From: Gonium pectorale
Taxonomy: Eukaryota > Chlorophyta > Chlorophyceae > Chlamydomonadales > Volvocaceae
Assembly (NCBI GenBank): GCA_001584585.1
Contig: LSYV01000121.1
Span: 33,754 to 74,772 of the forward strand
Reading direction: 5' to 3'
Length of the DNA stretch: 41,019 nucleotides
Positions 1 through 12,220 of this stretch are shown piece after piece. The translations under genes and the position numbers were made by a program. Position 1 is the stretch's first letter; each line of letters starts with the position of its first letter. The notes beneath the pieces are model-generated. The model saw only the letters and a list, made by a program, of their open reading frames with translations. It was not told the DNA's origin and ran no database searches.

Positions 1-99
1 GCCGGCGGTGGTGCAGCAACAGGCGGAGCAGCGAGAGCTGAAGCAGCTGGCCCCCTGGCGGGAATGGCGATGTCCCTGTCAACTCGGAAGCAGGGCTGA
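1..99 (+). other. possible 3' end of an upstream gene
   Basis: The first 60 or so bases have strong G/C third positions in the frame starting at base 2 (it reads VVQQQAEQRELKQLAPW, helical and Gln/Glu-rich). A second frame, from base 1, is Ala/Gly-rich and ends at a TGA at 97-99. Either could be the end of a coding exon whose body lies outside the window. Codon bias fades after about base 65. Nothing identifies the product. A TGTAA at 590-594 could be its polyadenylation signal. Confidence 0.25.
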
Positions 100-1443
100 C
101 GTGCTGTGCTGTTGCGTCATTCGTGCAGTGTGCTTTCGTGTGTTACAGAGACGGAGGCCCACAAACAATTCTGCTCAACTTCAGGTTTCAACTGATGTGC
201 TCAACCCATGCGTGATTTGCATGGCTCTAATGAGCGGCTTGACTGGTTACAGACAGAAGTCCCGGCCGCACGTGCGTGTATAGCCGGCACAGTCCTCTGG
301 GGAGACTACTAGACGTGCCATGCGCAAGGCCGCGTCAGTTGACACCAGCCGGGAGGATTGGAAGCGACTTTCTGACGACCGGGGCTGACGCACGCACAGA
401 TCACATGGATGAGACTGGATGAGACTGGCCATTTGGATAGGTACCCGACAGGAATGCGCATGCTTATATGTTTGCTTCCCGGCAGTGGGTTTGCCTCTGC
501 GGGGCAGGCGGAAGGGATGCGCCAAGCCGGTACACGGCACTAAGAACCAAAAGCGTATGTGCGGGTGCTGTCGGTGCGGATGGATTTCATGTAAGTACGT
601 TCAATATAGATATCTTCTGGGGCAGGGACCGGCTCTGATGGAAGCGTGTCGTCTTCAAGAGGTACAGCGTCTCCGTGTTCGGCTGCGTGTACAGCCGGTA
701 CACTTCCGACAGCAGGACGCGGGCCATCTTGCGGCTCTCCGAGAGGTGTCCCTTGGTGGTCCTAGCTTCTGGGTCTAGGCTCCCCCCCGCACGCGGGTAT
801 GGTCCGCCCTGCAGCGCCGCACGCAGCAGCGGCCTGCCAGATGGTATAGTTCTCATAAAACTCATGTGCGCTACCACTTGGTATTCGCTCTTGGTATTCG
901 CTCTTTGCAGCGTTGTTCCCGCGCGAAAATGCAAGGAGCCGCTCTCCGCTGTGGCTAGGAGCAAACTAAACCCTATACTGATGCATAATGAGAACCCTAT
1001 CACAGAACTGTATGAATGAGCTTGGACCGCAAGTACACTTCGGCAGTTAGACAGGTCATTACTCTGCTTTCTAAGAGGGCTTCATGCGTCGACGACTGGC
1101 GGAAGGACTAGCGGAAGGACTAGCGGAAGCGTTTCAGCGCAGGGAACCTGGCGCGGGCTCGCGGCCCCGCTGCCTGGAAAATTCCCATGCACTATGAGTG
1201 CTCAGGGGCACATGCATATTGTCAGGTGGGCAATTCGTGAAGGCGGAAGGTCCTGGCGGTTGCCTTGGATTCTGTGCCACGAGGAGAGGGTTGTGCCGGG
1301 GAAAGGGTTGAGGGGGAATAATAATGCACCTCTGCATTTCCGCACATTCGACCCTGGGTGATCCGTTGACTTAACAACCAGCAAATTTTAGACGTTCTTG
1401 CCATGCGAAGCTGTTGTATGTCCTGCGCCTTCAAGGATTTACA
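100..1443. other. intergenic region and 5' flank of the kinase gene
   Basis: No convincing gene is seen. Open frames here are short and lack the G/C third-position bias of the real exons. A TGTAA at 590-594 is a candidate polyadenylation signal for a gene to the left. A short tandem repeat of the unit CGGAAGGACTAG lies around 1100-1130. No clear TATA box was found close to the ATG at 1444. Confidence 0.4.
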
Positions 1444-4400
1444 ATGCACGCATGGACTCGCAATCAAACCTCGTGGTCGTTGGTTGCCGCGGTCATCGCT
1501 GTCCTGGCACACAGTTTAGCCCAACCGCTCTCGCCGGCCGCGTTCCTTTCCACACGCTGCGCAGTTGAGCAGCCGCGTGGCGACTCAGCCGGAGGCTCTG
1601 GTGGCCATGTTCTCTCTTGCCGTCTGTCCGGACAGGTCATCGTGCAGCCTAACGGGTCGGCCACGACCCTCCCACTCGCCACCGTCCTGGACGGAGCTTC
1701 TCCTGAACTCCCGTGTGGCGCACTTCAGCAAGTAGTGGCTGGCTCTGGCAGCGGCGATGCCCCCGGCACCCCGTGCTCCCCCGAACCACCTGCCTTTCCA
1801 AGCGGTGGCAACGCCTCGTCACTCGCCACGTTGCGGCTCTCCTCCTCCTCCTTCCCGTTGTTCACGGTGCCCCCCAACGGCACGCTCGAGCTGCGCAGAC
1901 TGTACCTGACGGAGGCGATGCTACCGACCCGTCCGTTCCCGCTGCCCGCCTCCTCCTTCCTGGTGCCCTCCGCCATCCGTCTGGGCGCGGGCGCCAAGCT
2001 GCGGCTGGTGAACGTCACCATCTCAACGCCCTCCTGTCTCGCGCTATCCTTCCACCAGGCGTTTATCTGCACTCTCCTCGCCGCCTCGCCCAACGCCTCC
2101 GTGGCGCCCAACGCCCTCACTCTGCACAGCCTGGCCACTCCGTCCCTGGAGGCAGTTAACGCAACGCTCGCCTGTACGGCAGCCGCCCTGCCGCACCCCT
2201 GCGTGGCGGCTTCGGTGTCCAGCGGCCAGGAGCTCGTGCAGGCTCTGGTCTTGGCCTCGAACGCAGCGGACGCTGCCTTCTCTCCAGAGTCCACAGCCAG
2301 GAACCGGCCTCCTCTGTTTGTGTTTATGAGGAGCAGCATAGCTCTGAAAGCTGAAGACCTGTGTAGCTGGGGCGGCGGCAGCGGCAGTGGATATGGCAAT
2401 AACACTGCCGATGGCGCTTCTGCTGGAGGCAGAGGAGCGCCAAATCAGTCGTGCCGAACACCAGTTCCACTGCGGGTCAGCGTCGCCACAACAATTGCAG
2501 GGCCTTCCGACAGCCGCACAATCCTGGACCTGGGGGGCCTCACCGCCGCCGTTGAGATGTCACGTTTGCTCGTAACGCCGGGGCTTGCGCACCCAGCGGA
2601 CGGAACCAAGCAGGGCAGTATACGATTTACCAACCTCACATTAATTGGGCTGCCGACAGGGCCTCCAGGCGAGCTGCCAAACAGCATGCTGCGGCTGGGG
2701 ATGTGGTCATTCAGCGGCTTTCGGCGGGACAGCCTTGGCGCGAGCGCCGGGGTGCTGGAGCTGGTAGATGTGACGGTTGAGTTGCCGCCCGAGGAGGTAG
2801 CGGCGTGGTACGGTGAGGCGGGCTTCACGCCGCCGCCGGCGCTGCTGCCGTACTGGTGTGTGGCCGACGCTACTACACGGTACGGCGTCGAATCAGACCT
2901 GGTGAACGGCAGGTCCAGCTTCGTTGCCGTGCAGGCAAGTACGATAGGGTGCACACAGCAGCATCTTGCCGCACGCACATCGGGACTCCGGGAGGGCTTC
3001 GTCATGGACATCAGTGCTTGCAATCATGTGCGGTCCCTGCAGTGAGCAGTCCACGCCTAGTCCAGCTTACTGCTCCTGACCTCCCCCTTCCTGCTCCCCA
3101 GGTCACCAAGCCGGACGGCCTTCTTGTGTTGAATGCCGTCACCCTAAGCCGGGCTGTCGTCTACACACGGGTGAAGCTGTTGCCAGCGCGGGCGGCTGCC
3201 ACCTCTACCGCGATCGAGGGGCTTGCGGGCGCCCAAGCCAGCGGCTATGTCACGGGGAGCCCGGGCGGGAGCACGGGAGACACGGCGGTGGACTTGTTGG
3301 CGCCTGCACCTGGAGTGATGGGTACCTCGACCGAAGCCCATCCTGGCCCCTCAACTAGCTTCCCCAGCCTCTGCCTGCTGGTGCCTCCCTTGTGGGGAGC
3401 TGAGGGAACCGCCGTCCCCGTCAGCCCCACCGACGCCACGAGCAAGCCGTGGTTGCCAGTATTCCCAATGCCCATGCGTGTCCTTCAGATTGCACATCTC
3501 GGCGGCGCTGGGCCGGACGACGGCTACCTCTATCCAGATGCAGTTGGCAGCCTGGAAGACAGCGGCTTACTGAATTTGCCGTTGCAGAGACCCCCGCCGC
3601 CCGCCGACACCATTTACGGAATGGCCGCCGCAGCACCGCCCGTCAAGCCGCTGCTCCTGAACAAGGACGCCGCCCTGCATGCCTCATCGGCAAATCCCAA
3701 ACCAGGCTTCGACACGCTCCAGGCGGTGGTATCCTTCCCCTTGATGCTGCTGGGGGAGGCGCTGTCCCCCCGGGTGCTGGACCTGGCGGGGCTGCAGTCA
3801 GCGGTCGTGGTGGAGGGGCCCCGGGGAATGCTGACACTACGGCACCTGGCGGTGGTCAATGCGCCGACAGCGGGGGCGTGGAGGAGGAGGGTGCGCCCAC
3901 CTGAGCCTCCTTCAAGTACAGCATCGCGGCCTCCAAGGCCTCCACGACCGCCTCCAGCAGGGCCCCCGTGGGCGGCGCCGCCACCTCAGCCGCTGGCCCG
4001 ACGGTTGCTTTCTGGGCCAGTGGGCCGCGAGGCAGTGACCGGTAGCGGAACTGTTGACAGGGTTTTCGAGGTGGAGCAGATCCCTCCGGTGGAGCCACCC
4101 ATAAGCATAGACGCTGCCGAAGCATCACCTCAAGATGGCAGCAGCAGTTCTGTACAGGGCCTGTTCTCATCCCTCGCCAACTTCACCTCATGCCTCTGGA
4201 CGTTCCAATTCCAAAGGGCATCGCTTTTGGACCGACCCACGGGTCTGCCGTACGTGTTTCTGGACTCGGTGTTGCTGATTGTGCCCCAGGCCGAGCTGGA
4301 CTGGCTGGCAGCCATGTGGGCGCATGTGGAAGATATCCGGAGCTGGGGTCTAAGCGGCTCACCAGCGACTGATGCGGACCCGGGCCTCGTATCGTTGGTG

Positions 4401-7260
4401 CGCTCCCATGTGGACAGCTCCAGCCTGCTGCATCAGGCCTCCCTCACTGACGCCGGTCCTGATGCCAGGACCCCGCAGGAGCCGCAACCGGCAGCCCCAA
4501 GCAGCGTCCGGGCGCTCGTCTTCCAGACCTTCAGCTGGTGTGGCCTCCAGGGCCGCAATGTGAGCATCACAGCCTCGTCGGAGGCGCCAAACGTGCTCAA
4601 GTACCTGTGGCCGCGCAGCCCGCTGCTGCTGCCGGACCTGTTTGCGCAAGCAGCAAAGCCGTCGCCGCCAACCTCAGAGCCGCTACAGCCAGCACCGGAT
4701 CCGGCATTGTTGCAGCCGCTGCAGCTGCCCCTTTCGCCACGTTCTAACACAGCGTCACCACCTTTGTACGGGGCTTCGCCTGGTGCCTCATTCGAGCTCC
4801 GCCCCACCCCCAGCGCTGCAACTCTAAGCCCTATGCCTCGAGCCCCACCATTCCTCCCTCAACTGCTGATGCCAACGCCGCCACCACCCCCTCCAGGCAC
4901 AGCAGGACACGGGGTACCAGGCGGCACAGGCGGCGGCACAATGGATGGACGAGGTCCACCAGACCACCGCACTTTGGTGGTCGCCGTGTCAGCTGCATGC
5001 TCGGGGTCCGTGCTGCTCCTTGCCGCTGCGACCGCCGCCTGGTGCATGCGGGCGGCTGCCCGGCGGCAGCAGCAGCAGCAGGGGCAGGGCAAGAGGCAGG
5101 GCGAGCAGGTGACGGCACCGAGTCGTCGTGAATCAGGCTCCGGACAGCGGCAGAAAGAGCAGGTGGTGCCTTCAAGTGCCTTTGCCATGGCAACTGGCCG
5201 CGCCCTAGCCCTGCTGTCAGACCTTCTTCACTGTTCATGCGCGCTCTCCGGCAGCGGCAGGCGAAGGCGCAGGAGCCGTGGGGGGAGAAGTGACCGAAGT
5301 CTGCGGGCTGAAGCAGTGGACCTCAGGGTCACACAGGCGGTGGCCATGTTGCTGCAGAGCGTGGAGGAGAAGCGCCAGACAGCAGCACTGATGCCCGTTG
5401 CAGCTGCTGTGCCCCACGATTTGTGGTCTAAATGGCTGTACGACCGCATGGAAAGTCAGGGCGGGCCCGCCCCGCCGCCGACAACCCCAGTGGCGACGGA
5501 ACGGAGCTCAGCCGACACGTCGCGTGCAACACCGCGTGTCCAACTCCCGTCTCCCGAGCTGACGGCATCGGCCAACAGCTGTGCGGGCGCGTGGGCGCCG
5601 CTGTTGGAGAAAACCGCTGAGGCGGTGCTGACAATCATGGGCGAGCTGGACCGCGGCGCGCAGGGCGTGGTGTACCGCGGAGTGTGGCGGGGGTTGCCAG
5701 TGGCCGTCAAGAGCGTACTGTTCCAGCACCTGAGCGGGGTGAGTGGTATGGGGTTAGCATGTTAGGGGATGGTAATAAGGATTAGCATGTTAGGGGATGG
5801 TAATAAGGATTAGCATGTTAGGGGATGGTAATAAGGATTAGCATGTCAGGGATACGCACGCACGTGCGGTATCACTGGCATGCAGTATAAGAAAGCCTTG
5901 CTGACCTTGCGGAGTGGCATACCAGTATGTCGCCTTCCAGTGCTCTGCGTCATGCTGCATCCAGGCTCGTCACCTGGCATTTACCCCTTGCTTTCCGGCC
6001 CCTCTTCCCTGTTCCCTGTTCCTCCTCCGTTCCAGGGTGGCGATGCATGCGACCCGCGGGCCGCCCGCGCGCTGGCCGAGGCGGCCATCAGCGCCAGCCT
6101 GTCGCACCCCAACATCGTGGCGACCTACACCTACACGCTGCAGCCCCTGCATGACACAGGCCCCGAACACCCCCTGGCGCTCTCCACGCCCAGCCCCCTC
6201 AGCTTGAAGTCGCCCAGCCCTGCAAGTGGGGCCACCTCTGCAGGCACTGCGGGTGGCATCTCGGGTGGTGCGGCGGTGTGGAAGCTCACTCTGATTCAGG
6301 AGCTGTGCGACGCCAGATCGCTGCGGCACTGCCTGCAGACAGGCGTCCTCGCAGCGGAGCCGGGCCCCGCAGTCGCCGCCGCTGCCCCTGGCACCGAGGC
6401 CGCGGATATCGTGTTGGCTGCACCGGCACCGCTCCCGGTGCTGCCTCTGGGTGTGGTGCTGGCGCTGGCTCGGGACGTGGCCCGCGGCATGGCGCACCTG
6501 CACTCCCGCGGTGTGGTGCACGCCGACCTATCCTCGGCAAACGTGCTGCTGCAGAGCCGCAGGCTGCCGCCACCGGCGCAGCCCCCGGAGAAGCGGGCCA
6601 GTGCCGGCGGGGTGAGCGGGACGGCAGTGGCGGCTGCTACTGGCGCGGTCTCAGCGGTCGCCCCCTCCTCCGGCGATGGTGGTGGCCACTGCGGCTATGT
6701 AGCCAAGGTGTGCGACTTCGGCCTCAGCGGCCGGCTCGACCCGGATGGCAGCGCAACACACCTGTCGGGTCCGGCAAGGTGCGCGCACGTCCAGTTCAGT
6801 GCTGTTGCAAGTAGATGTAAGTGTTGGTGAACTGAATAGACTAGGAAGCATATGCACTGCGCGTCATTCATGCATTGCATCTGTTGGCCGCTGTCCTCCG
6901 CACAGGCGCAGCTCCGCCTACTCTGCCCCCGAGCTGGTCCGCCATGGCCAGGCCGGGCTAGCAGGCGACGTGTACTCGTTCGGCGTATTGCTGTGGGAGC
7001 TGGCGCTGGGGCTGCCTCTGCCGGAGGCGCTGGCCCGGCCCGAGGGCGCTGCAGTGCAGAATTGGCTGGCGGTTCAGGTGGCACTTGGGGATGAAGAGGC
7101 GGCAACTGCGCTGCCTCCAGGGCTCCTTACCTGGCCGCCGCATATGCCACCGGGGTACACAGCACTGGTTAAGACGTGCCTGCGGGAGCAGCCTGGACGG
7201 CGGCCCACATTCGGGGCGATCGTCAAGCAGCTGGAGAAGATGATGCAACGGATCAGTTGA
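1444..7260 (+). CDS. receptor-like TKL-type protein kinase, single-pass membrane protein
   Basis: Exons 1444-2934, 3102-5738, 6036-6778 and 6906-7260 join in phase to 1741 residues. The start is the first ATG in frame and opens a signal peptide (MHAWTRNQTSWSLVAAVIAV, then AHSLAQ). Residues to about 1120 form a long ectodomain with several N-x-S/T sites and Pro-rich stretches (coded near 3945-4010 and 4860-4900). One membrane helix follows at about 1121-1146, then a basic and Gln-rich cytosolic segment. The kinase domain starts near 1344: Gly-loop RGAQGVVYRG, VAVK lysine K1367, catalytic loop HADLSSAN (D1540, N1545), DFG D1603 and APE 1631-1633, with insertions in the N-lobe and before DFG. 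The catalytic loop has Ala where most kinases have Arg. Volvocine algae have many such TKL/Raf-like membrane kinases; the ligand and pathway are unknown. Intron 1 is GC-AG. No close TGTAA signal was seen downstream. Confidence 0.85.
5755..5851 (+). repeat. 28-bp minisatellite in kinase intron 2
   Basis: Three exact 28-bp units (5755-5782, 5783-5810, 5811-5838) beginning TAGCATGTTAGGGGATGG, plus a partial fourth copy with one change. They lie just inside the 5' end of the intron 5739-6035. There are no spacers, so this is not an interspaced array. Confidence 0.95.
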
Positions 7261-9129
7261 TAAGGGCAGTGAAACCACGAGGGAAAGCATGCATCAAACC
7301 GGGCGGCGTATATGTTAGTGGAAAACGAAATGCAAACCAATGCCCAAAATTTGAAACACTGCCAAGCAGCTCTGGTGTGATGGCCCCTGCCCCGTTACAC
7401 TGCTTGTGCCAATGGCGACCGGGAGGGGAGGGAGGCGGCTGAGCAAGGCCGCGACGGTGCTGGTGCGGGGTTGAGGGCGGCGTTCGGCCTGCTCCCATGC
7501 GCGCCGTCTGTCGGTTGGCAAGTGGCGACTCAGATTGGGTGCGCCTACAGGACATCTCTCTCAATTTGCACCTCCCTGCGGTGGCGGATGTGTGCGGCAA
7601 ACCATTATGCGCATACCATACATCTTGTTATTGCTCTGCACCACCGGCTAATGTTATCGATGCCCTAGTTTTGCATGGCGACTGCATCTTGCAAATGGGT
7701 GCATGCCTTGTACGGCGCCCTTGCAGACGGTTTGTACGGCACTGTGCATGGCCGGCCGTGATGACTCGGCTTCCGGCAGGGGAGAAGCCCCTGGCTTCCC
7801 TGGCTTCCGGTCTGGCCGGCTCCACAGCATTCCGCATCCGCATTCCGTGCTTGCTCGGTACACATGTTTGGCACCGCGTGGAATGAAGAGGGCTACATGC
7901 AGTCTGTGCTGAGAGCGGGCCGGCCGACCCGTACATGATGCAGTTGGGCGGGGGGGGGTGACAGGTAGGGCGGTTGGGCTGCGGTGCTGTGGTGATCATG
8001 TGGCGTCTGCTATCTATCATGCCGCTGTGAATGGTACGCATGCCTGCCTGCCTTGCGCTGTATATGAGCTCCGCATGGGCTTGAGACCAAAGTCGCTTGC
8101 AGCGCGTGTATATTCAGTAGTCACAACTGGCCAAGTTGGGGCTGCAGAGCGACCTGCACAGCAACAGCGTTTTCGGTACCCCGTGCTGTCCGCCGGTAAG
8201 CTGTTTTCTACACGTGGGAAGGGCATGGCGGGTCCGGGATTCCATCGTTATGGTCCGGTTTTCCGTTGTGCATCTTGTCTCTGGTTGTCGTATCGTGAAG
8301 GCCATGACGACTTCTTCGATCATTTCAATACTTGAAAAGTTTTACATTCTTTATGGAGTGCGACAGATGGGACCCCTCCAAGGAGCGTGGACCACGTATT
8401 TCACCATACGCACGGGCTGTGATGTCCTGGCGTGGCAACTGGGTACGTAACGGCGGCTGCGGTTTCCCACACAGCGGCTAGCTGTCCAGGTTCAGGATGT
8501 TCAGTAGCAACAAGTGCGTGTTCTCCGTGCAGCTTAGCAGCAAGGTTTAGCTGATGTGCATCGAATACGACACGGCGAATTACCGCAAGTAACCTTTCAC
8601 TTCTTAACTGCTCCGCGCGGAGCTGAGGCAATCGCGTATACGCAGTAAGGACACAAACACCGTGATGTCTTGGGGGCACGTCGGGTACTGCCATCAACAT
8701 ATGCCGACCCGCGGGCCGTGGCGACGCTTCGGGCGGAGAGTCATACAGAAGTAGGGTCCCAACCGCCGTGGGTTTTGCACTGCCGGTTCCACCCCGCTTA
8801 GCTACGGCATTTCTGCCCGCAGTGCAATGCACCGCAGGTATAGAGCGGCACTTCTTATGACCAGGGGGTGACACAAGGTGACACGATGTCTTGGCGACAA
8901 TGGGGAGCGGGAAAGTTGCTTCAGACCGACCGACAGACAGACAGACTTCTTCATACCGGTAGTTCCCCCGACGCTGGGGGACCCGGCCTGCTGCCGGGAC
9001 ATTACTTCGTGAGTACGTGCAGCAAGTAAGGCAGGACCAGCAGACAAACCAAGCCATGCATGGCCTAGTGCTTAACCCCGTCAGGGGGAACGTGACTGGG
9101 TATGTAAAAGGGAAAACGCGATGCGTCCA
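7261..9129. other. intergenic region, no gene seen
   Basis: This holds the 3' UTR of the kinase gene and flanking DNA. An open minus-strand frame runs through 8401-9129 but its third positions are not G/C biased, and it merely extends the coding-like block that ends near 9130. A short GACAGACAGACAGAC run lies near 8928-8945. I see no RNA gene. Confidence 0.4.
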
Positions 9130-11660
9130 CTCTGCGCCGTGCAGGCGTCCAGCCACAACCCGCAGGCAGGGGTGCCCAGCAGACACACCATCCCCGCCCT
9201 TCCACGGCAAACCGAGGTCAGCGAAGTCTCGCAGCAGAGACCAAAACTTCACCGCCACGCTGGACTGCATCGCATCGTAGACAGCGGCAGCCAAACCCGG
9301 GCCGGAAGGGGCGAACGGCCGACGCGCGCACACAGAGCGCCGCGCCCACTCCAGGCTGGTGAGCACCGCCAGCACAACCACGTCCCACAGACCCACACAC
9401 ATCCCACCACCCGACCCCCGTCTGGCGAGACAGTCGGAGACACCCAGCCAGTCCCACAGTATGCAACCCGATGGCTACGGGGCAGGCCCAGAAATGGTGC
9501 CTGCGTGGCCACTTCTGTGTGCTTGGGTTCCCAAATGACGTCACATCAGAGGCGTGGGAAGGCCGACCGAAGGCAGGCGAGGTTGGCGGCCGGCGCCACC
9601 GCCCCGAACGGTAGTCCCAAAGCCTCCAGGACGTATGCAGCATGGCAGGCCCCCTGCTGCCGCGCCAGGTCCCCAAGCTGCAGCTGGGTGGCGGCGGACC
9701 AGGCACCGCGAGGCGATCCAGGGTGTGGCGGGCGGCACCTGCGGTCCAGCAGCGCTGCAGGGCGCCGTGCGCAACCCCCGAGGGCGCGAGCTCGCGGGGC
9801 AGCAGAGCACCCCAGCGGCCAGCCAGCACTGCGAAGATACCGAAACCGGCCTCGGCGGCCAGAGGCTGACGGCGCTCCACCCCTACCCCACTGCACGGCC
9901 TACGGTTCACAGTCTGGTGCAGGACTTCACATGTACTTTGGACTACGCATGGCACTTCGTGTTTGGCTCCATAGGCCTTGTGCGCTGTGCAAGGGTGTCC
10001 GCTAGCTTCATTTGGTTCCATGTGGTGCTGTTCTCTGCTGCTGTGCAACTTCTCCATGTCACACCACACGGTGGTCGCACCACACCGTGGCCGACAGCCG
10101 ACTAGGGGCACCTCAACCCCGACGCGGCAGTCAGCGTGGCGTACAGCTACGCACCAGGAGTCCCAACAGCAGCTCCTAGCGCTACGGGATACCGATCCGG
10201 CCATCTCGAGCATTACCTTTGCCGGTTGGAAGAATGGGGATGGCGATCCTACCAGGGATCAAAATCCCGCGCCGGGTTTGATGGGGGGGGGGATGGGCTG
10301 GCTGCCGGCGATACCGCGCCGTGCACGCGGTATGTCGTGACATCCATGCATGTACGACCTGCTGTGCAACGACGAGATGCGGCATCCATGCCCGGCATGC
10401 CAGACCTCACATGTCTACATAGTTCCAAGCCGTGCTCCGTGAAGCTCGCCCGCGACATGAGGCGCTAAGGCCTGGCACACTCGCCTCGTGCCCGTCCCAT
10501 ACACCGGTACGGACCCGCACCCACTCCCACCCCTCCACCCCACAAGCGGGCGCCCGCGGCCTCCCTGGCTAACGCATGACACAGATCTCTCGAGGCCCCA
10601 CCGCGGCCTCGCCTCTCCCAGGGCCTGCCCAGGCGCGTGTGTCCAGGCGTGTGCGCCGTACAGCGACACATGTGCCACCACGCGCCCAGTAGCTGTCACG
10701 TGCAACAGCAGCCGCAGCATCGCAGCCGCAGCAGCAGCAGCCCGTCCGCGCGCCGCGCCGCGCCCATCTGCAGGCCTGGTACCCTCACACCTCAGCAGCG
10801 CCCCCACGGAACGTCACATACACCCTGGACCGGGAAATCGCGGGGACACGAGACCCAGCCACAGTCACCAAATAGAGTGGGCTCCAGGAAACCACAAGGG
10901 CGGACGGACACCGCGTGCAGAAGGCGCGCCCCCCCCCTCTCACACGCACACACACACCACCACCACCACACCGCCGAGGAAAGAAGGGGGCCGACGCTTT
11001 GTGTGGTGCGTCCTGCGCAGACCTGGCTCACGGGCCGGGTGGCGCAGACAGACAGACACAGGCAGACAGGCAGGCAGGCGCACACTGCAGCGCACACGTT
11101 CGCCCGGGCCGTATGAGTGCGTCCAACTATGTATGTGTCTGTACATGTGTGTACAACCGGCGCCCCTAACGTGCGCATCCGTGCCACACAGGAGCCCGCG
11201 CTGCAGCCCACTACACACCGGCCGCCCCCAGCCCACGCGTGCCTCCCTTCCCAAACACACAACACACAACGTAACCTCACCCACGCACCGACAAGGCCCG
11301 ACCGCAAGGCCCGGGGCCCTCCCCAAGCTGGTCGACACCAACCACCCACATCGCGACAACAACCCTGGAACAATCACCGTAAACACTCGCCGGCCCCCAC
11401 CCCCACCCCCACCACACAGACCAGCCCCTTGGTGCCGCCAGCAGATGGAAGCGGAGGGTGGCGGGCAGGGCGCACAACACAACCCGCCGGCACGCCGCTG
11501 GTCCGGGTCCGGGGGTGGGATGACACAACGCCACCAGGGTGCCCATGAACAACAGCGGGCGAGACAACACATCCACATCCAAGCAAGCTGCCAGACGGCA
11601 TCGAAGGGGTTCCATCTGGCCGTGAAAGTTTCGCAACGGCTGCCACCTCCCCGCGGTGTA
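9130..11660 (-). pseudogene. putative decayed or unresolved membrane-protein gene
   Basis: Several minus-strand blocks have coding-like third positions and hydrophobic content. Block 11650-11420 includes LSRPLLFMGTLVALCHP. Block 10800-10640 includes MLRLLLHVTATGRVVAHVSL. Block 9880-9550 starts in one frame (AGFGIFAVLAGRWGALLPRE) and continues in another (LGDLARQQGACHAAYVLEAL), then reaches a stop. Block 9402-9130 includes WDVVVLAVLTSLEWARRS and VAVKFWSLLRDFADLGLPWK. The style resembles the hydrophobic exons of the large gene at 14205-23814, which lies on the same strand just upstream. The frame change near 9700 has no obvious intron, which suggests a frameshift, an indel error or decay. I cannot build a full in-phase model. 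It could instead be a living gene with splice sites I have missed, or a relict duplicate of its neighbour. Confidence 0.35.
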
Positions 11661-12189
11661 TGTTGGAGGGGGGGGGCAGGGCCGCAACCCACCGACACCA
11701 ACCGGGGCCCAACACCGGCCCGCCAGAGACAATTCGAACAGGTTAGGGGGTTGCATTTCGGGGGCGCCGCGCCTGGCGGCCCCAACACACAAAGATTCAA
11801 CGATTCGGTTGCGGCGGATTCAACGATTCGGTTGCGTATAGCGTAGGGTTGGCCGCAGAGGGCCGCAGAGTGCGTTTTTTTCCCAAGACGCGTCTTCATG
11901 GTCCATGGATGATTCGCATGCGGCCGTTCAAGAACGGCTACACAGGTGCCCCAAGCATGCACCAACGCAGGCGCCTGCCTCAAAACATACAACCACGCCG
12001 CGGGCTGTCAGTAGCCCGCCTGCGACGCGGCAGCGCGTGTTTAGGGTTCCTGATAATCCCAACAGCATACATCCCGGTGTGTTTCCTCTACACATTCGCA
12101 GCCGTGTCAGCCGCACCGAGAGTCTAAGGCGATGACTCGACTCTCGACTCCGCCACCGCCACAAACACCGCACCGCACACACATCACAC

Positions 12190-12220
12190 ACGCTCGTCGT
12201 ATGCGTTTTCCTTTTCAACA
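12190..12220 (+). repeat. short copy of dispersed repeat A
   Basis: It carries the core CGCTCGTCGTATGCGTTTTC followed by CTTTTCAACAC. The same core ends the longer copies at 13441-13489, 20071-20176 and 21387-21502. It lies in low-complexity DNA. Confidence 0.75.

Noticed and set aside
5755..5851. 28-bp repeat unit similar in length to CRISPR repeats
   Set aside because: The units are directly adjacent with no spacers and lie inside an intron of a eukaryotic gene.
8401..9129. continuation of the minus-strand open frame beyond the coding-like block at 9402-9130
   Set aside because: Codon bias is lost after about 9130, and the translation is Cys/Ser/Arg-rich without hydrophobic periodicity, so it is treated as non-coding.
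10488..11846. 452-codon plus-strand open frame rich in Pro, Thr, His and Arg
   Set aside because: Low-complexity translation of CA- and C-rich DNA, with no domain, signal or codon bias, opposite the putative membrane-protein blocks.
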